A DNA stretch of 64,000 nucleotides, from contig NZ_BBJH01000039.1 in NCBI RefSeq assembly GCF_000739775.1, positions 1 through 64,000 of the forward strand, given 5' to 3'. The notes under the pieces were generated by a model, which ran no database searches, had not been told where the DNA came from, and saw only the letters and a list, made by a program, of their open reading frames with translations. Shown here in pieces: positions 24,254 through 35,450 of this stretch. The DNA comes from Paraburkholderia heleia NBRC 101817. GTDB lineage: Bacteria; Pseudomonadota; Gammaproteobacteria; Burkholderiales; Burkholderiaceae. How positions within the stretch are numbered: the stretch's first letter is position 1; each line of letters begins with the position of its first letter. A program made the position numbers and the translations under genes.

Positions 24254-24687
24254 TTGTAGATGTGTTCGGGGTCTTTCAGCACCGGGTCGACGGCGGCCCA
24301 GCGGCCTTCGTCGACGGTGCCTTCGAATTGCTGGAAAAAGCACGAGTGGCGGCCCGTGTGACACGCGATGCCCGAGACCTGCTCGACCTTGAGCAGCACG
24401 ACGTCTTCGTCGCAGTCGAGGCGGATGTCGCGCACGTGCTGCACGTGGCCCGACTCCTCGCCCTTGAACCACAGGCGCTGGCGCGAGCGCGAGAAGTACA
24501 CGGCGCGGCGCAGTTCGACCGTCTTCGCGAGCGCTTCGCGGTTCATCCACGCGAACATCAGGACGTCGCCGGTCGTGGCCTCCTGTGCGATCACCGGCAC
24601 GAGGCCGTTGGCGTCCCAGTTGACCTTGTCGAGCCAGCTGGCGTTGGTGAGGTCGTTGTCGGGTTTGGCGGTTTGAGTGTTGCTCAT
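24250..24687 (-). CDS. hisI: Phosphoribosyl-AMP cyclohydrolase
   Basis: The 145-residue protein carries the zinc and magnesium motifs of this family: [12 protein letters not shown] and the [13 protein letters not shown] cysteine pair. It opens the adenine ring in step three of histidine synthesis. It starts 4 bp after hisF ends, so the two belong to one transcript. Confidence 0.95.
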   Translation of the reverse strand: MSNTQTAKPDNDLTNASWLDKVNWDANGLVPVIAQEATTGDVLMFAWMNREALAKTVELRRAVYFSRSRQRLWFKGEESGHVQHVRDIRLDCDEDVVLLKVEQVSGIACHTGRHSCFFQQFEGTVDEGRWAAVDPVLKDPEHIYK

Positions 24688-24691
24688 GGCG

Positions 24692-25465
24692 TCACATCCT
24701 CACCGAAATGCCCTGGTCGGCCATGAAGCGCTTCGCCTCGCCCACCGTGTGTTCGCCATAGTGGAAGATGCTCGCCGCCAGCACGGCGTCGGCATGGCCC
24801 TTGACGATGCCGTCCGCGAGATCCTGCAGGCCGCCCACGCCGCCCGAGGCGATTACGGGAATCGGCACGGCGTCGGACACCGCGCGCGTGAGGTCGAGGT
24901 CGAAGCCGCTCTTCGTGCCGTCGCGGTCCATGCTCGTGAGCAGGATTTCGCCGGCGCCCAGCTCCGCCATCTTGCGCGCCCATTCCACGGCGTCGATGCC
25001 CGTGGCCTTGCGCCCGCCGTGTGTGAACACTTCCCAGCGCGCGGGTTCGCCCGGCGCGGACGTACGCTTCGCGTCGATGGCGACGACGATGCACTGCGAG
25101 CCGTACTTGTCGGTGGAATCGCGCACGAGCTGCGGATCGGCGACCGCCGACGAATTCATGCTGACCTTGTCGGCGCCGGCGTTGAGCAGGCGCCGCACGT
25201 CCGCCACTGCGCGCACGCCACCGCCCACGGTAAGCGGAATGAAGACCTGCGAAGCCACCGCCTCGATGATCGGCAGGATCAGGTCGCGCTGGTCGGAGGT
25301 CGCGGTGATGTCGAGGAAGGTGAGTTCGTCGGCGCCCTGGTCGTCGTAGCGGCGCGCGATTTCGACGGGGTCGCCCGCGTCGCGCAGTTCGACGAAATTG
25401 ACGCCCTTGACGACGCGCCCGGCGGTCACGTCGAGGCAGGGGATGATGCGTTTGGGTAGAGCCAT
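24692..25465 (-). CDS. hisF: Imidazole glycerol phosphate synthase, cyclase subunit
   Basis: The 257-residue TIM barrel begins [21 protein letters not shown], with the catalytic aspartates of HisF in CLDV and MDRDGTKSG. It uses ammonia made by HisH to form imidazole glycerol phosphate. ATG 25465 is the family start. It is separated from hisA by 229 bp that contain an intrinsic terminator, so hisF-hisI-hisE may have its own promoter. Confidence 0.96.
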   Translation of the reverse strand: MALPKRIIPCLDVTAGRVVKGVNFVELRDAGDPVEIARRYDDQGADELTFLDITATSDQRDLILPIIEAVASQVFIPLTVGGGVRAVADVRRLLNAGADKVSMNSSAVADPQLVRDSTDKYGSQCIVVAIDAKRTSAPGEPARWEVFTHGGRKATGIDAVEWARKMAELGAGEILLTSMDRDGTKSGFDLDLTRAVSDAVPIPVIASGGVGGLQDLADGIVKGHADAVLAASIFHYGEHTVGEAKRFMADQGISVRM

Positions 25466-25651
25466 GATCTTGCCGAAGTTGCCAGTCGGTGTATGTGCGG
25501 CGAGCACCTTTCGCGAGAAGGCTGCCGAACCCGGTTCGGGCGTGGCGCGCAGCCGCAGCCCATTGTCGCGCGCTTTGCGCCTTGCCTTGCGCCCTGAGGC
25601 GAAAATATCCGGCGCGAGCGCCAGTCTCCATGGAGATGGCGGCGCAGCGCC

Positions 25652-25681
25652 AAAAACAAAAGGCCTCCCGTGACGGAGGCC
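25652..25681 (-). terminator. Intrinsic terminator after hisA
   Basis: On the minus strand ggcctcc (25681-25675) pairs with ggaggcc (25668-25662) around a 6-nt loop and is followed by ttttgttttt (25661-25652). It lies between hisA and hisF. Confidence 0.75.
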
Positions 25682-25694
25682 GGCATACGGCGCC

Positions 25695-26447
25695 TTAGGC
25701 GTCGTCCGATTCGCGCAGGCTGTCTGCGCGCGTTTGCGCGGCGGCGAAATCGAGGTCGCCCGAATAGATCGCGCGGCCGCAGATCACGCCTTCCACGCCT
25801 TCGTCCTCGACTTCGCACAGTGCGTCGATATCGGCGAGGTTGGAAAGCCCGCCGCTGGCGATGATCGGAATCTTCACCGCGCGCGCGAGGCGCACCGTCG
25901 CTTCGATATTGATGCCCTGAAGCATGCCGTCCCGGCCGATGTCGGTGTAGATGATCGACTCGACGCCATAGTCCTCGAACTTGCGCGCGAGGTCCGCGAC
26001 TTCGTGACCTGTGAGCTTGCTCCAGCCGTCCGTCGCGACCTTGCCGTCTTTCGCGTCGAGGCCCACGATGATATGGCCCCCGAATGCCGTGCAGGCTTCC
26101 TGGAGGAAGCCCGGATTCTTCACGGCGGCGGTGCCGATGATCACATAGGACAGGCCGTCGTCGAGATAGCGCTCGATCGTGTCGAGGTCGCGGATGCCGC
26201 CGCCGAGCTGCACGGGGATCTCGTCGCCGACTTCGCGGATGATCTCGCGAATCGCGTCTTCGTTCTTCGGCTTGCCGGCGAACGCGCCGTTGAGGTCGAC
26301 GAGGTGCAAACGCCGCGCGCCGCGCTCGACCCAGTGTCGGGCCATAGCCGCCGGTTCCTCGGAGAAAATCGTCGCCTGGTCCATATCGCCTTGTTTGAGG
26401 CGCACGCAGTGACCGTCTTTGAGATCGATGGCCGGAATCAGCAGCAT
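25695..26447 (-). CDS. hisA: ProFAR isomerase (HisA)
   Basis: The 250-residue TIM barrel starts [17 protein letters not shown] and has the two catalytic aspartates of HisA in AIDLKDG and TDIGRDGM. It catalyses the Amadori rearrangement in step four of histidine synthesis. ATG 26447 is chosen because the upstream part of the frame is not protein-like. A terminator follows its stop. Confidence 0.96.
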   Translation of the reverse strand: MLLIPAIDLKDGHCVRLKQGDMDQATIFSEEPAAMARHWVERGARRLHLVDLNGAFAGKPKNEDAIREIIREVGDEIPVQLGGGIRDLDTIERYLDDGLSYVIIGTAAVKNPGFLQEACTAFGGHIIVGLDAKDGKVATDGWSKLTGHEVADLARKFEDYGVESIIYTDIGRDGMLQGINIEATVRLARAVKIPIIASGGLSNLADIDALCEVEDEGVEGVICGRAIYSGDLDFAAAQTRADSLRESDDA

Positions 26448-26623
26448 AGCTTCGGGTGTATCTGGGAATGAGGTTGAAGTCTGCAGCGCCGGCGGAAAAA
26501 AAGGCCCGATCCGACGCCGTTTCGCTAGTTTAGTACAACTCTTTCGGCGGCCTTGCTGACGCAAATCTAATGCCGCGGCGCTCGTGCGCGAAGGCGGCCG
26601 CGAACGTCAGCGCACGCACGAAA

Positions 26624-27265
26624 TCAGGGGTTCCAGTGGACGAAGTTGCGATAGACGCGCAAGCCCGCAGCAGCGCTCTTTTCCGGGTGGAATTGGGTGG
26701 CGAAGATGTTATCCCGCGCCACTGCCGAGGTAAAGGCCGCGCCGTACGGCGTTTCGCCCACGGTGAGCGCCGCCTCCGCCGGAACCACGTAGTAGCTGTG
26801 CACGAAGTAGAAGAAGCTTTCGTCGGGCACACCGGCCCACAGGGCGTGCGCGCGCGCCTGGCGCACGCGGTTCCAGCCCATTTGCGGAACCTTGAAGCGC
26901 GAGCCGTCGTCCTGCAGCTTGCCTTCCAGATCGAAGCGCACGACCTTGCCGGGCAACAGGCCGAGGCCCTTGGTGTCGCCTTCCGCGCTCCAGTCGAACA
27001 GCATTTGCTCGCCCACGCACACGCCCATGAGCGGCTTCGTGCGCGAGGCTTCGAGCACGGCATCCTGCAGGCCCGACTCGGCGAGGCTGCGCATGCAGTC
27101 GGGCATCGCGCCCTGCCCCGGCAGCACCACGCGGTCGGCAGCACGGATCGCCTCGGGACGCTCGACGATGGCCACGTCGGCTTCCGGCGCGGCCTGCCTC
27201 AGCGCCTGGGCCACCGAACGCAGGTTGCCCATTCCATAATCAACAATCGCAATTGAAGTTTTCAT
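26624..27265 (-). CDS. hisH: Imidazole glycerol phosphate synthase, glutaminase subunit
   Basis: The 213-residue class I glutamine amidotransferase has its nucleophile in GVCVGEQM (Cys84) and the His-Glu pair in QFHPEKS. It supplies ammonia to HisF. It lies 176 bp before hisA, while hisF is downstream of hisA. The 257 bp between hisH and hisB hold no gene; in related genomes I recall an extra membrane-protein gene here, so this may be a deletion. Confidence 0.95.
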   Translation of the reverse strand: MKTSIAIVDYGMGNLRSVAQALRQAAPEADVAIVERPEAIRAADRVVLPGQGAMPDCMRSLAESGLQDAVLEASRTKPLMGVCVGEQMLFDWSAEGDTKGLGLLPGKVVRFDLEGKLQDDGSRFKVPQMGWNRVRQARAHALWAGVPDESFFYFVHSYYVVPAEAALTVGETPYGAAFTSAVARDNIFATQFHPEKSAAAGLRVYRNFVHWNP

Positions 27266-27522
27266 CTCGCATCCGGCCTGCTTAAAAGGCCTTGCCCTTG
27301 GCTGTGTGGGCGCATGTGCGCCGCAATGTGCCCTGATCTGCCTTCGAAGCCGTCAATGTACGCCAGTCGGCGCGTGCAGGCCCATAAGCCCAATGGCTAA
27401 TGTGGCGCGCATGCCGCATGCGGGCGACAGCCCCGGCGCGGCGCACCCGGAGTCCTGCCGGGACACGCCGAGGCATTGCTGTGCGCAGCGCGGCTCGCCT
27501 TCTGGTCGGTAAAAGGCGTCGC

Positions 27523-28110
27523 TTAGAGGCTGCCCTTCGTCGACGGGATCTTGCCCGCCTGACGTTCGTCCAGTTCGGCGGCCTGGCGCAACGCACGGCC
27601 GAATGCCTTGAACACGGTTTCCATCTGGTGGTGCGCGTTGAGGCCGCGCAGATTGTCGATGTGCAGCGTCACGCCGGCGTGGTTCACGAAGCCGCGGAAG
27701 AATTCGATCGACAGGTCGACGTCGAACGTGCCGATGCGCGCGCGCGTGAACGGCACGTGGAATTCGAGGCCCGGACGGCCCGAGAAGTCGATCACGACGC
27801 GCGAGAGCGCTTCGTCGAGCGGCACATAGGCGTGGCCGTAGCGGCGAATGCCCTTCTTGTCGCCAATGGCCTGCGCCACCGCCTGGCCGAGCGTGATGCC
27901 GACGTCTTCCACCGTATGGTGATCGTCGATATGGGTATCGCCATGCGCCTCGACTTCCAGATCGATCAGACCGTGCCGTGCGATCTGGTCGAGCATGTGG
28001 TCGAGAAACGGCACGCCGGTCGCGAGCTTTTGCTCGCCGGTGCCGTCAAGATTCAGTTTCACGCGGATTTGCGTTTCGCTGGTGTTGCGAACGACTTGCG
28101 CGACGCGCAT
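27523..28110 (-). CDS. hisB: Imidazoleglycerol-phosphate dehydratase
   Basis: The 195-residue protein has the repeated metal-binding histidine motifs of this family ([18 protein letters not shown] and HAGVTLH with NAHHQMET). It is the single-function form without the N-terminal phosphatase found in E. coli. ATG 28110 ([13 protein letters not shown]) is the family start; 28125 is also in frame. Confidence 0.95.
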   Translation of the reverse strand: MRVAQVVRNTSETQIRVKLNLDGTGEQKLATGVPFLDHMLDQIARHGLIDLEVEAHGDTHIDDHHTVEDVGITLGQAVAQAIGDKKGIRRYGHAYVPLDEALSRVVIDFSGRPGLEFHVPFTRARIGTFDVDLSIEFFRGFVNHAGVTLHIDNLRGLNAHHQMETVFKAFGRALRQAAELDERQAGKIPSTKGSL

Positions 28111-28168
28111 GGCAATTTCCTTCAAACAGCCCGTAACAGGAGAGTGGGAGAACGAAGCATTCGGCGGC

Positions 28169-29245
28169 CTACTTGAGCACGAGCTTCAGGGCAGCGAGCA
28201 ATTGCGCGTTTTCGTCGGGGGTGCCAACGGTCAGGCGCACGCAGTTCGCAAGCAATGGGTGCATTTTACCCACGTTTTTGATCAGGATCCGGGCGGACAG
28301 CAGCGTGTCGAAAACCGCCGCCGCATCGGGCACGCGCACGAGCAGGAAATTGCCCGCGCTTTCGAACACCTGGGCGCCCGGCAGCTTCGCCACTTCCGCG
28401 GCCAGCGCCGCGCGTTGCGCGCGCAGCTGCGCGGCCTGCGCATCGAGCACCTCGACATGGTCGAGCAGCAGATCGGCCGCAGCCTGCGTGAGCACGTTCA
28501 CGTTGTAGGGCGGCCGCACCTTGTCGAACTCGTTGAGCCACGACGCACGCCCGGCCAGATAGCCGAGGCGGATGCCCGCGAGCCCGAGCTTCGACATCGT
28601 GCGCATCACGACCACGTTGTCGAACTCGCCCGCGCGCGGCATCCAGCTTCGCATCGCGAACGGCTGGTAGGCCTCGTCGATCACCACGAGGCCCTTTGCC
28701 TGCGCAGCCGCCGCGATCACGCGCTCGATATCGGCGTCGTCGAACAGCGTGCCCGTCGGGTTGTTCGGGTACGCCAGCCAGATCACGGCGGGCGTGTGCT
28801 CCGCGATGGCCGCAAGCGTCGCCTCGAGGTCGAGCGTGAAGTCGGACTTGAGCGGCACGCCCACGAACTCCACCTGCGCGAATTTCGCCGACATCGCATA
28901 CATGACGAAGCCCGGCACCGGCGCGAGCACCTTCGCGCCCGGCTTCGCGCACGCCATCGTGATCATGCTGATGATCTCGTCCGAGCCGTTGCCGAGCAGC
29001 ACGTCGCAGTCGGCGGGCACGCGCATCGCGTGCTTGAGCTTCGCGATCAGCGCTTCGGGGCGCGGCGCGGGATAGCGGTTGAGCGCGACCGCCGCGAGGC
29101 GTTCGCCCAGTTTTGCGGCAAGGTCGGCGGGCAGGGCAAACGGGTTCTCCATGGCGTCGAGCTTCACGAAGCCGGAAGCGTCGGGCACGGGGTAACTCGT
29201 CATCGCGAGCACGTCGCGACGGATGATGTCTTGTGGTGTCGTCAT
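28169..29245 (-). CDS. hisC: Histidinol-phosphate aminotransferase
   Basis: The 358-residue PLP enzyme of fold type I has the catalytic lysine in [15 protein letters not shown] and the PLP-binding VIDEAYQPF segment. ATG 29245 ([12 protein letters not shown]) is the natural start. It follows hisD by about 225 bp and is followed by hisB. Confidence 0.93.
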   Translation of the reverse strand: MTTPQDIIRRDVLAMTSYPVPDASGFVKLDAMENPFALPADLAAKLGERLAAVALNRYPAPRPEALIAKLKHAMRVPADCDVLLGNGSDEIISMITMACAKPGAKVLAPVPGFVMYAMSAKFAQVEFVGVPLKSDFTLDLEATLAAIAEHTPAVIWLAYPNNPTGTLFDDADIERVIAAAAQAKGLVVIDEAYQPFAMRSWMPRAGEFDNVVVMRTMSKLGLAGIRLGYLAGRASWLNEFDKVRPPYNVNVLTQAAADLLLDHVEVLDAQAAQLRAQRAALAAEVAKLPGAQVFESAGNFLLVRVPDAAAVFDTLLSARILIKNVGKMHPLLANCVRLTVGTPDENAQLLAALKLVLK

Positions 29246-29470
29246 GTCGAAAGGCGGCTCGCGAAAAAGCGGGGCCGCCGGCACGGGCGGCTCGGCGAGG
29301 CGGCCGCCCTGGTTATCGTCGTGGTCTCTGCTGCGTGTGGGGCAAACGACAGGTCAAACTGCGGACCCAGCTCCATGCGCCCGCGGCACTGACGAGGCTC
29401 GCCGCCGCGCAGCGTCTCCATGCTGCGCGGCGGCTCATTCAACCGGTTTCCGCCAGTTGCCGGGCGCGCC

Positions 29471-30790
29471 TTACACCTGCTTCATGCGGAATTCGGCACT
29501 GCGCGCGTGGGCCTGCAGGCCTTCGCCGTAGGCCAGTTCGGCAGCGATTTCGCCGAGCGTCTGCGCGCCTTCCGCGCTCACCTCGATGAGGCTCGAGCGC
29601 TTGATGAAATCATAGACGCCAAGCGGCGACGAGAAACGTGCGGTACGAGACGTCGGCAGCACGTGATTCGGCCCCGCGCAGTAGTCGCCGAGGCTTTCGC
29701 TCGTGTAGCGGCCAAGGAAGATCGCACCGGCGTGGCGGATTTCGGCGCCCCACTTCTGCGGCTCCAGCGCCGAGATTTCGAGGTGCTCCGGTGCGATCTC
29801 GTTGGCGATGGCGCAGGCCTCCGCCATGTCGCGCACCTTCACGAGCGCGCCGCGGTTCGTCAGCGACGTGGCAATGACTTCGGCACGCGGCATGGCGGGC
29901 AGAAGTTCGTCGATGGCCTCTTCCACGCGCTTGATGAAGCCTTCGTCCGGGCACAGCAGAATGGACTGCGCGAGCTCGTCGTGTTCGGCCTGCGAGAACA
30001 GGTCCATGGCCACCCAGCGCGGATCGGTCGTGCCGTCGCAAATCACGAGGATTTCCGAGGGGCCCGCGATCATGTCGATGCCGACCGTGCCGAACACGCG
30101 GCGCTTGGCCGAAGCGACATAGGCGTTGCCCGGCCCGCAGATCTTGTCGACGGGCGGAATCGTATCCGTGCCGTACGCGAGCGCCGCGACGGCCTGCGCA
30201 CCGCCGATCGTGAACACGCGATCGACGCCGCCGAGCAGCGCCGCCGCCAGCACGAGCGGGTTCTTCACGCCGTCGGGCGTGGGCACGACCATGATGATTT
30301 CGCGCACGCCCGCGACCCGTGCGGGAATGGCGTTCATCAGCACGGACGACGGATACGCGGCCTTGCCGCCGGGCACATAAAGGCCCACGCGATCGAGCGG
30401 CGTGACCTTCTGGCCGAGCACCGTGCCGTCGGCTTCGGTGTATTGCCAGCTATGCGAGCCGCACTCGATGCGCTGCTTCTCGTGGTAGCCGCGCACGCGC
30501 GCCGCCGCGGCTTCGAGTGCCGCGCGCTGCTTGGGCTCGAGGCTCTCCAGCGCCGCTTCGAGTTCGCTGAACGGCAGTTCGAGCGCCGCGACGCTCGTCG
30601 CGCCCAAACGGTCGAAGCGGTTCGTGTAGTCGGCCACGGCAGCGTCGCCGCGCGCCTTCACGTCGGCAAGAATCTGCGCGACGGACCGCTCGATGGCCTC
30701 GTCCTCGCTCGCCTCGAAGGCGAGCACCGCGTGCAGCGCCTGCTTGAAGCCTGAGGCGCTGGAATCGAGTTTGCGCATCGTGATAGCCAT
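29471..30790 (-). CDS. hisD: Histidinol dehydrogenase
   Basis: The 439-residue protein shows the HisD core: [25 protein letters not shown] and the zinc/substrate segment [11 protein letters not shown]. It carries out the last two oxidations of histidine synthesis. I use ATG 30790 ([10 protein letters not shown]), preceded by a weak ggatgg site; ATG 30802 in the same frame has no such site. Confidence 0.95.
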   Translation of the reverse strand: MAITMRKLDSSASGFKQALHAVLAFEASEDEAIERSVAQILADVKARGDAAVADYTNRFDRLGATSVAALELPFSELEAALESLEPKQRAALEAAAARVRGYHEKQRIECGSHSWQYTEADGTVLGQKVTPLDRVGLYVPGGKAAYPSSVLMNAIPARVAGVREIIMVVPTPDGVKNPLVLAAALLGGVDRVFTIGGAQAVAALAYGTDTIPPVDKICGPGNAYVASAKRRVFGTVGIDMIAGPSEILVICDGTTDPRWVAMDLFSQAEHDELAQSILLCPDEGFIKRVEEAIDELLPAMPRAEVIATSLTNRGALVKVRDMAEACAIANEIAPEHLEISALEPQKWGAEIRHAGAIFLGRYTSESLGDYCAGPNHVLPTSRTARFSSPLGVYDFIKRSSLIEVSAEGAQTLGEIAAELAYGEGLQAHARSAEFRMKQV

Positions 30791-30887
30791 GCTGGTATCC
30801 ATCCGTTACGTTGTGCGCGCCGCGCCTTTTGAGATGCGTGGCGCGCGAGGCGGCGCGTCATTGCGCCTGCCCTTTGCTGCTGCTCCG

Positions 30888-31586
30888 TCAGCTCCCCTGC
30901 GTGCCGCGGGACGCGCGTTCGAACGCGTCGATGATGGGCCGCAGCGCGGCGCGCTTGAGCTTGAGCGCCGCCTGATTCACGACGAGGCGCGACGAGATCT
31001 CCATGATCTCTTCCACCTCGACCAGATTGTTCGCGCGCAGCGTGCCGCCCGTGCTGACGAGGTCGACGATCGCATCGGCGAGGCCAACGAGCGGCGCGAG
31101 CTCCATCGAGCCGTACAGCTTGATGAGGTCGACGTGCACGCCCTTGGCCGCGAAGTGCTGGCGCGCGGCTTCCGTGTACTTGGTCGCCACGCGCAGGCGC
31201 GCCCCCTGGCGCACCGCATTCGCGTAATCGAAGCCGCCCTTCACGGCCACCGAGAGACGGCAGCGCGCGATGTCGAGGTCGACCGGCTGATACAGGCCGC
31301 CGCCGCCGTGCTCGTTGAGCACGTCCTTGCCCGCCACGCCGAAGTCGGCCGCGCCGTACTCCACGTAGGTCGGCACGTCGGTCGCGCGCACGATGATTAC
31401 GCGCAGGTTCGGGTCGGTGGTCGGCAGGATCAGCTTGCGCGAGGTTTCCGGGTCTTCGGTCACATGCACGCCAGCCGCGGCGAGGAGCGGCATCGTTTCC
31501 TCGAAGATGCGGCCCTTCGAGAGCGCAAGCGTGAGCGGCGCGCTGGCCGCGGCCGCCGGCGTGGGCCTGGACTCGACCGTGCTCAT
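30888..31586 (-). CDS. hisG: ATP phosphoribosyltransferase, short form
   Basis: The 232-residue protein has the short HisG form ([18 protein letters not shown] start, [15 protein letters not shown] near the PRPP site). Short HisG lacks the regulatory C-terminal domain and needs a HisZ partner, which is not in this window. Its ATG overlaps the murA stop by 4 bp, so the his genes may be read from the murA side. Confidence 0.95.
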   Translation of the reverse strand: MSTVESRPTPAAAASAPLTLALSKGRIFEETMPLLAAAGVHVTEDPETSRKLILPTTDPNLRVIIVRATDVPTYVEYGAADFGVAGKDVLNEHGGGGLYQPVDLDIARCRLSVAVKGGFDYANAVRQGARLRVATKYTEAARQHFAAKGVHVDLIKLYGSMELAPLVGLADAIVDLVSTGGTLRANNLVEVEEIMEISSRLVVNQAALKLKRAALRPIIDAFERASRGTQGS

Positions 31587-32845
31587 TGCGCGCTCCCCTT
31601 GATCCGCTTCACGTTCGCGCCGATCTTCGTGAGCTTCTCTTCCATGCGGTCGTAGCCGCGGTCGAGGTGATAGATGCGGTCGATCAGCGTTTCGCCTTCG
31701 GCGCACAGGCCCGCGATCACGAGGCTCGCCGAGGCGCGCAGGTCGGTTGCCATCACCTTCGCGCCAGAGAGCTTCTCGACGCCGGCGACGAGCGCCGTCT
31801 TGCCGTCGATCGTGATATGGGCGCCCAGGCGGTTCAGTTCCTGAACGTGCATGAAGCGGTTTTCGAAGATGTTTTCGACCACCTGCGAGGTGCCGTCCGC
31901 GATCGCGTTGAGCGCCATGAACTGCGCCTGCATGTCGGTCGGGAACGCGGGGTATTCGGAGGTGCGCACGTTCACGGCGCGCGCGCGCTCGTGCATGCGC
32001 ACGCGCATCCAGTCGTCGCCCTCTTCGATCGTCACGCCCGCTTCGCGCAGCTTGTCGGTGACGGCGTCGAGAATATGCGGACGCACGTGGCGCAGCGTGA
32101 CGTCGCCGCCTGCGGCCGCGACCGCGCACAGGAACGTGCCCGCTTCGATCCGGTCCGGAATGACGGTGTGATGCGCGCCGTGGAGCGTGTCCACGCCCTG
32201 AATGACGAGGCGGTCCGTGCCGATGCCTTCGATCTGCGCGCCCATCGCCACGAGCAGGTGTGCGAGGTCGCCCACCTCGGGCTCGCGCGCGGCGTTCTCG
32301 ATCACGGTTTCGCCATCGGCCAGCACGGCGGCCATCAGCAGGTTCTCCGTGCCGGTGACCGTGATCATGTCGGTGACGATGCGCGCGCCCTTCAGGCGTT
32401 TGGCGCGCGCCTCGATGAAGCCGTGCTCGATGTTGATCTCGGCGCCCATCGCCTGCAGGCCCTTGATGTGCTGATCCACGGGGCGCGCGCCGATCGCGCA
32501 GCCGCCCGGCAGCGACACCTTCGCTTCGCCGAAGCGCGCGACGAGCGGCCCGAGCACGAGGATCGACGCGCGCATGGTCTTCACGAGCTCATACGGCGCG
32601 ACGAGGTTGTTCACCTTCGAGGCGTCGAGCTGCACGCGCGCGCCGTGCTGCTCGGTGCGCACGCCCATCTGGCCAAGCAGCTTGAGCGTGGTGCGCACGT
32701 CCTGGAGGTCGGGCACGTTGTCGAGATGAACGGGTTGCGCGCTCAGAAGGCCTGCGCAGAGAATCGGCAGCGCCGCATTCTTTGCACCGGAAACAGCCAC
32801 TTCCCCTGCGAGCTTCTGCCCGCCGACGATGACGAGTTTATCCAT
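31583..32845 (-). CDS. murA: UDP-N-acetylglucosamine 1-carboxyvinyltransferase
   Basis: The 420-residue protein begins [20 protein letters not shown] and carries the catalytic cysteine in [15 protein letters not shown], the residue that fosfomycin modifies. It makes the first committed step of peptidoglycan synthesis. It lies between the BolA-like gene and hisG, an order typical of beta-proteobacteria. Confidence 0.96.
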   Translation of the reverse strand: MDKLVIVGGQKLAGEVAVSGAKNAALPILCAGLLSAQPVHLDNVPDLQDVRTTLKLLGQMGVRTEQHGARVQLDASKVNNLVAPYELVKTMRASILVLGPLVARFGEAKVSLPGGCAIGARPVDQHIKGLQAMGAEINIEHGFIEARAKRLKGARIVTDMITVTGTENLLMAAVLADGETVIENAAREPEVGDLAHLLVAMGAQIEGIGTDRLVIQGVDTLHGAHHTVIPDRIEAGTFLCAVAAAGGDVTLRHVRPHILDAVTDKLREAGVTIEEGDDWMRVRMHERARAVNVRTSEYPAFPTDMQAQFMALNAIADGTSQVVENIFENRFMHVQELNRLGAHITIDGKTALVAGVEKLSGAKVMATDLRASASLVIAGLCAEGETLIDRIYHLDRGYDRMEEKLTKIGANVKRIKGSAQ

Positions 32846-32953
32846 GCCTGAGGTTTCCTGATCGGTGCGGCCGGCTTGCGGGGTCGCTTGATGTTGAGCT
32901 GCGCCGCTCGCGGCGGCGTCTATGTCCTGGGTGATTCGCACTGGGATTCCAGA

Positions 32954-33193
32954 TTATGCGTTCTGCCATTCGGCGGGCGTGAGCGTCTTCATGCTGAGCG
33001 CGTGGATTTCCTCGCGCATGCGGTCGCCGAGCGCCGCGTAGACGAGCTGATGGCGCTGGATCAAGCGCTTGCCGTCGAATGCTGAGGAGACGATCGTCGC
33101 GAAGAAGTGCTGGCCATCGCCTTCGACTTCGAGGTGCTCGCACGCGAGCCCTGCCGAGATGTACTGCTTGATCTGTTCCGGAGTCGGCAACAT
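32954..33193 (-). CDS. BolA-family protein (IbaG-like)
   Basis: The 79-residue protein has the BolA fold: HLEVEGDGQHFFATIVS, then RHQLVYAALGDRMREEIHALS with the conserved histidines. Such proteins bind glutaredoxin with an iron-sulfur cluster. Its place between the ABC-2/mla genes and murA matches ibaG in many proteobacteria. Confidence 0.9.
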   Translation of the reverse strand: MLPTPEQIKQYISAGLACEHLEVEGDGQHFFATIVSSAFDGKRLIQRHQLVYAALGDRMREEIHALSMKTLTPAEWQNA

Positions 33194-33220
33194 GAGTATG
33201 GCTCCTGCCTGATAGTGCGC

Positions 33221-33976
33221 TTAGTGACGCAGCTTGTACCCGCTCGCGAGCAAACGCATGGCGAGCGTGGCGAGCGCCACGAAAAACACGAAAACGATCG
33301 ACAGGCTCACGAGCGGGTTGATGTCGGACAGGCCGAAGAACCCGAAGCGGAAGCCATCGATCATGTAAAAGAACGGATTGAGCCGCGACACTTCGCGCCA
33401 CAGGGGCGGCAGCGTATGCGTCGAATAGAACACGCCCGAAAGGAACGTGAGCGGCATGATGAGAAAGTTCTGAAACGCCGCGAGCTGGTCGAACTTCTCC
33501 GCCCAGATCCCGGCGATCAGGCCGAGCGTGCCGAGGATCGCCGAGCCGAGCACCGCGAAAGCGAGGATGTAGAACGGCGCGGCGAAGCTCATCGGAATGA
33601 ACCAGATCGTCACGACGAACACGCCCGCGCCGACGGCGAGGCCGCGCACGATCGAAGCGAGCACGTAGGCGCCGAACATCTCCCATGCGGCGAGCGGGGG
33701 CAGGAGCACGAAGACGAGATTGCCCGTGATCTTCGACTGGATCAACGACGACGAACTGTTCGCGAAGGCGTTCTGCAGCACGCTCATCATCACGAGGCCG
33801 GGAATCAGGAAGCTCGTGTACTCCACGCCCGGATACACCTCGACGTGGCCGCGCAGCGCGTGGCCGAAGATCGTGAGATAGAGCAGCGCGGTAATGACGG
33901 GCGCGAGTACGGTCTGGAAAGCGACCTTCCAGAAACGCAGCACTTCCTTGTAGAACAGCGTACGGAAACCGCTCAT
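33221..33976 (-). CDS. ABC-2 type transporter permease (YadH-like)
   Basis: The 251-residue protein has six predicted spans and the ABC-2 layout (GFRTLFYKEVLRFWKV start, LIPGLVMMSVLQNAF segment). Its ATG overlaps the stop of the ATPase gene (ATGA), so the two form one exporter, YadGH-like, of unknown substrate. It links the mla genes to bolA-murA. Confidence 0.9.
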   Translation of the reverse strand: MSGFRTLFYKEVLRFWKVAFQTVLAPVITALLYLTIFGHALRGHVEVYPGVEYTSFLIPGLVMMSVLQNAFANSSSSLIQSKITGNLVFVLLPPLAAWEMFGAYVLASIVRGLAVGAGVFVVTIWFIPMSFAAPFYILAFAVLGSAILGTLGLIAGIWAEKFDQLAAFQNFLIMPLTFLSGVFYSTHTLPPLWREVSRLNPFFYMIDGFRFGFFGLSDINPLVSLSIVFVFFVALATLAMRLLASGYKLRH

Positions 33977-34899
33977 GCGAGACCCTCGACCACTTCAGGA
34001 CCGTTCATCACCTGCACGAAGACATCCTCCAGATCGGCCTTGCGCACTTCCACTTCCTCGAGCTTGCAGCCATTCGCGCGGCACTTCGCGAGAATGCGCT
34101 CCACGTCGTCGTAGCTCGCGAGGCGCAGCAGATGCTGATGTACGCTGGCATTGGACGGATCGACTTCGAGCGCGCGCAGCTCGCCCGGCAGCACGCCTTC
34201 CGAAAAGCGCAGGAACAGCTGCGTGCCGGCGAAGCGCTGCAGCAGCGCACTCGTGCGCTCGAGCGCGACCATTTCGCCGCGCCGGAGCATGGCGATGCGG
34301 TCGCACAACTGCTCGGCTTCTTCGAGATAGTGCGTGGTGAGCACGATGGTGTGCCCTTCGCGGTTCAGGCGCGCGATGAACTTCCAGAGCGTCTGGCGCA
34401 GTTCCACGTCCACGCCGGCGGTGGGTTCGTCGAGCACGATCACGGGCGGCCGGTGCACGAGCGCTTGCGCCACGAGCACGCGGCGCTTCATGCCGCCGGA
34501 GAGCGCGCGCATGTTCACGTCGGCCTTCTCGGTGAGATCGAGATTGGCCATGACTTCGTCGATCCACGCGTCGTTATTGCGCAGACCGAAGTAGCCGGAC
34601 TGGATGCGCAGCGTCTCGCGCACGGTGAAGAACGGATCGAACACCAGTTCCTGGGGCACGACGCCGAGGTTGCGGCGCGCGTTGCGGTAGTCGGCGACGA
34701 CGTCGTGGCCGCGCACGGCGATCGAGCCCTCGTCCGCGCGCGCGAGGCCGGCAAGAATGCTGATGAGCGTCGTCTTGCCCGCGCCGTTCGGGCCGAGCAG
34801 CCCGAAGAACTCGCCGTCTTCGACCGTGAAGCTGACGCCCTTGAGCGCCTGAAGCGACTTGTAGCGCTTCTTGACGTTACGGATTTCTATGGCTGGCAT
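33973..34899 (-). CDS. ABC transporter ATP-binding protein (YadG-like)
   Basis: The 308-residue ATPase has Walker A GPNGAGKTT, signature LSGGMKRR and Walker B VIVLDEPTAGVD. The last 75 residues are an extra domain seen in ABC-2 exporters. It pairs with the permease at 33221. The 278 bp upstream, between it and mlaB, hold no gene. Confidence 0.92.
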   Translation of the reverse strand: MPAIEIRNVKKRYKSLQALKGVSFTVEDGEFFGLLGPNGAGKTTLISILAGLARADEGSIAVRGHDVVADYRNARRNLGVVPQELVFDPFFTVRETLRIQSGYFGLRNNDAWIDEVMANLDLTEKADVNMRALSGGMKRRVLVAQALVHRPPVIVLDEPTAGVDVELRQTLWKFIARLNREGHTIVLTTHYLEEAEQLCDRIAMLRRGEMVALERTSALLQRFAGTQLFLRFSEGVLPGELRALEVDPSNASVHQHLLRLASYDDVERILAKCRANGCKLEEVEVRKADLEDVFVQVMNGPEVVEGLA

Positions 34900-35177
34900 G
34901 ACTAATACGCCGCCCGTTTACGAACGGCGCGGCTCAAGAGTGCATCAATGCTGCGGGGAAGACCGGAATTGGGGACGGCTTGCGAGGCCGGCTTTGCTGT
35001 CTCAGTGCACGCTTTTCATCTAGCAAGCGATGCTTTTTGCGCCGAGGCAGCGCCCAAAAAACGGTTGATTATAGGCCAAGTCGGAGAGCACGGCCTGGCC
35101 TTGGAGGCGCAACGGCGTCGGCCCGGCTGTGCGGCGTTGTGCCGCTCGAACGCAATCGTTCGGCCAGGCGACGCGGG

Positions 35178-35450
35178 TCAATGTCGCTCGTTGAGAAGCG
35201 AATCGACGCCGTAGGCGCGCGCGAGAGAGGCGAGCGCGGGGGGCAAATTGAGCACGGCAAGCGGAGCGCCGCGCTCGCGCGCGGCACGCTGCCAGGCGAT
35301 CAGCACGGCGAGCGCCGACGAATCGAACTGGGTGAGCGCCGCGCAGTCCACGGCGGTGGCGCCCGCCGAAATCTGCGCGAACCCGGCCGAGAGCGCGGCC
35401 TTTGCGCTCTCGTGGGTCAGGTTGGCGCCGGTGGCGAAACGTTCGCTCAC
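35178..35450 (-). CDS. mlaB: STAS-domain protein MlaB
   Basis: The 90-residue protein is a single STAS domain (VDCAALTQFDSSALAVLIAW). In the Mla system MlaB binds the ATPase MlaF. Its ATG overlaps the mlaC stop by 4 bp, which supports the role. Confidence 0.88.
   Translation of the reverse strand: MSERFATGANLTHESAKAALSAGFAQISAGATAVDCAALTQFDSSALAVLIAWQRAARERGAPLAVLNLPPALASLARAYGVDSLLNERH

Noticed and set aside
27282-27522. A coding gene between hisH and hisB
   Set aside because: The open minus-strand frame there is Arg-rich run-on that overlaps hisB in another frame; no start signal or domain is visible.
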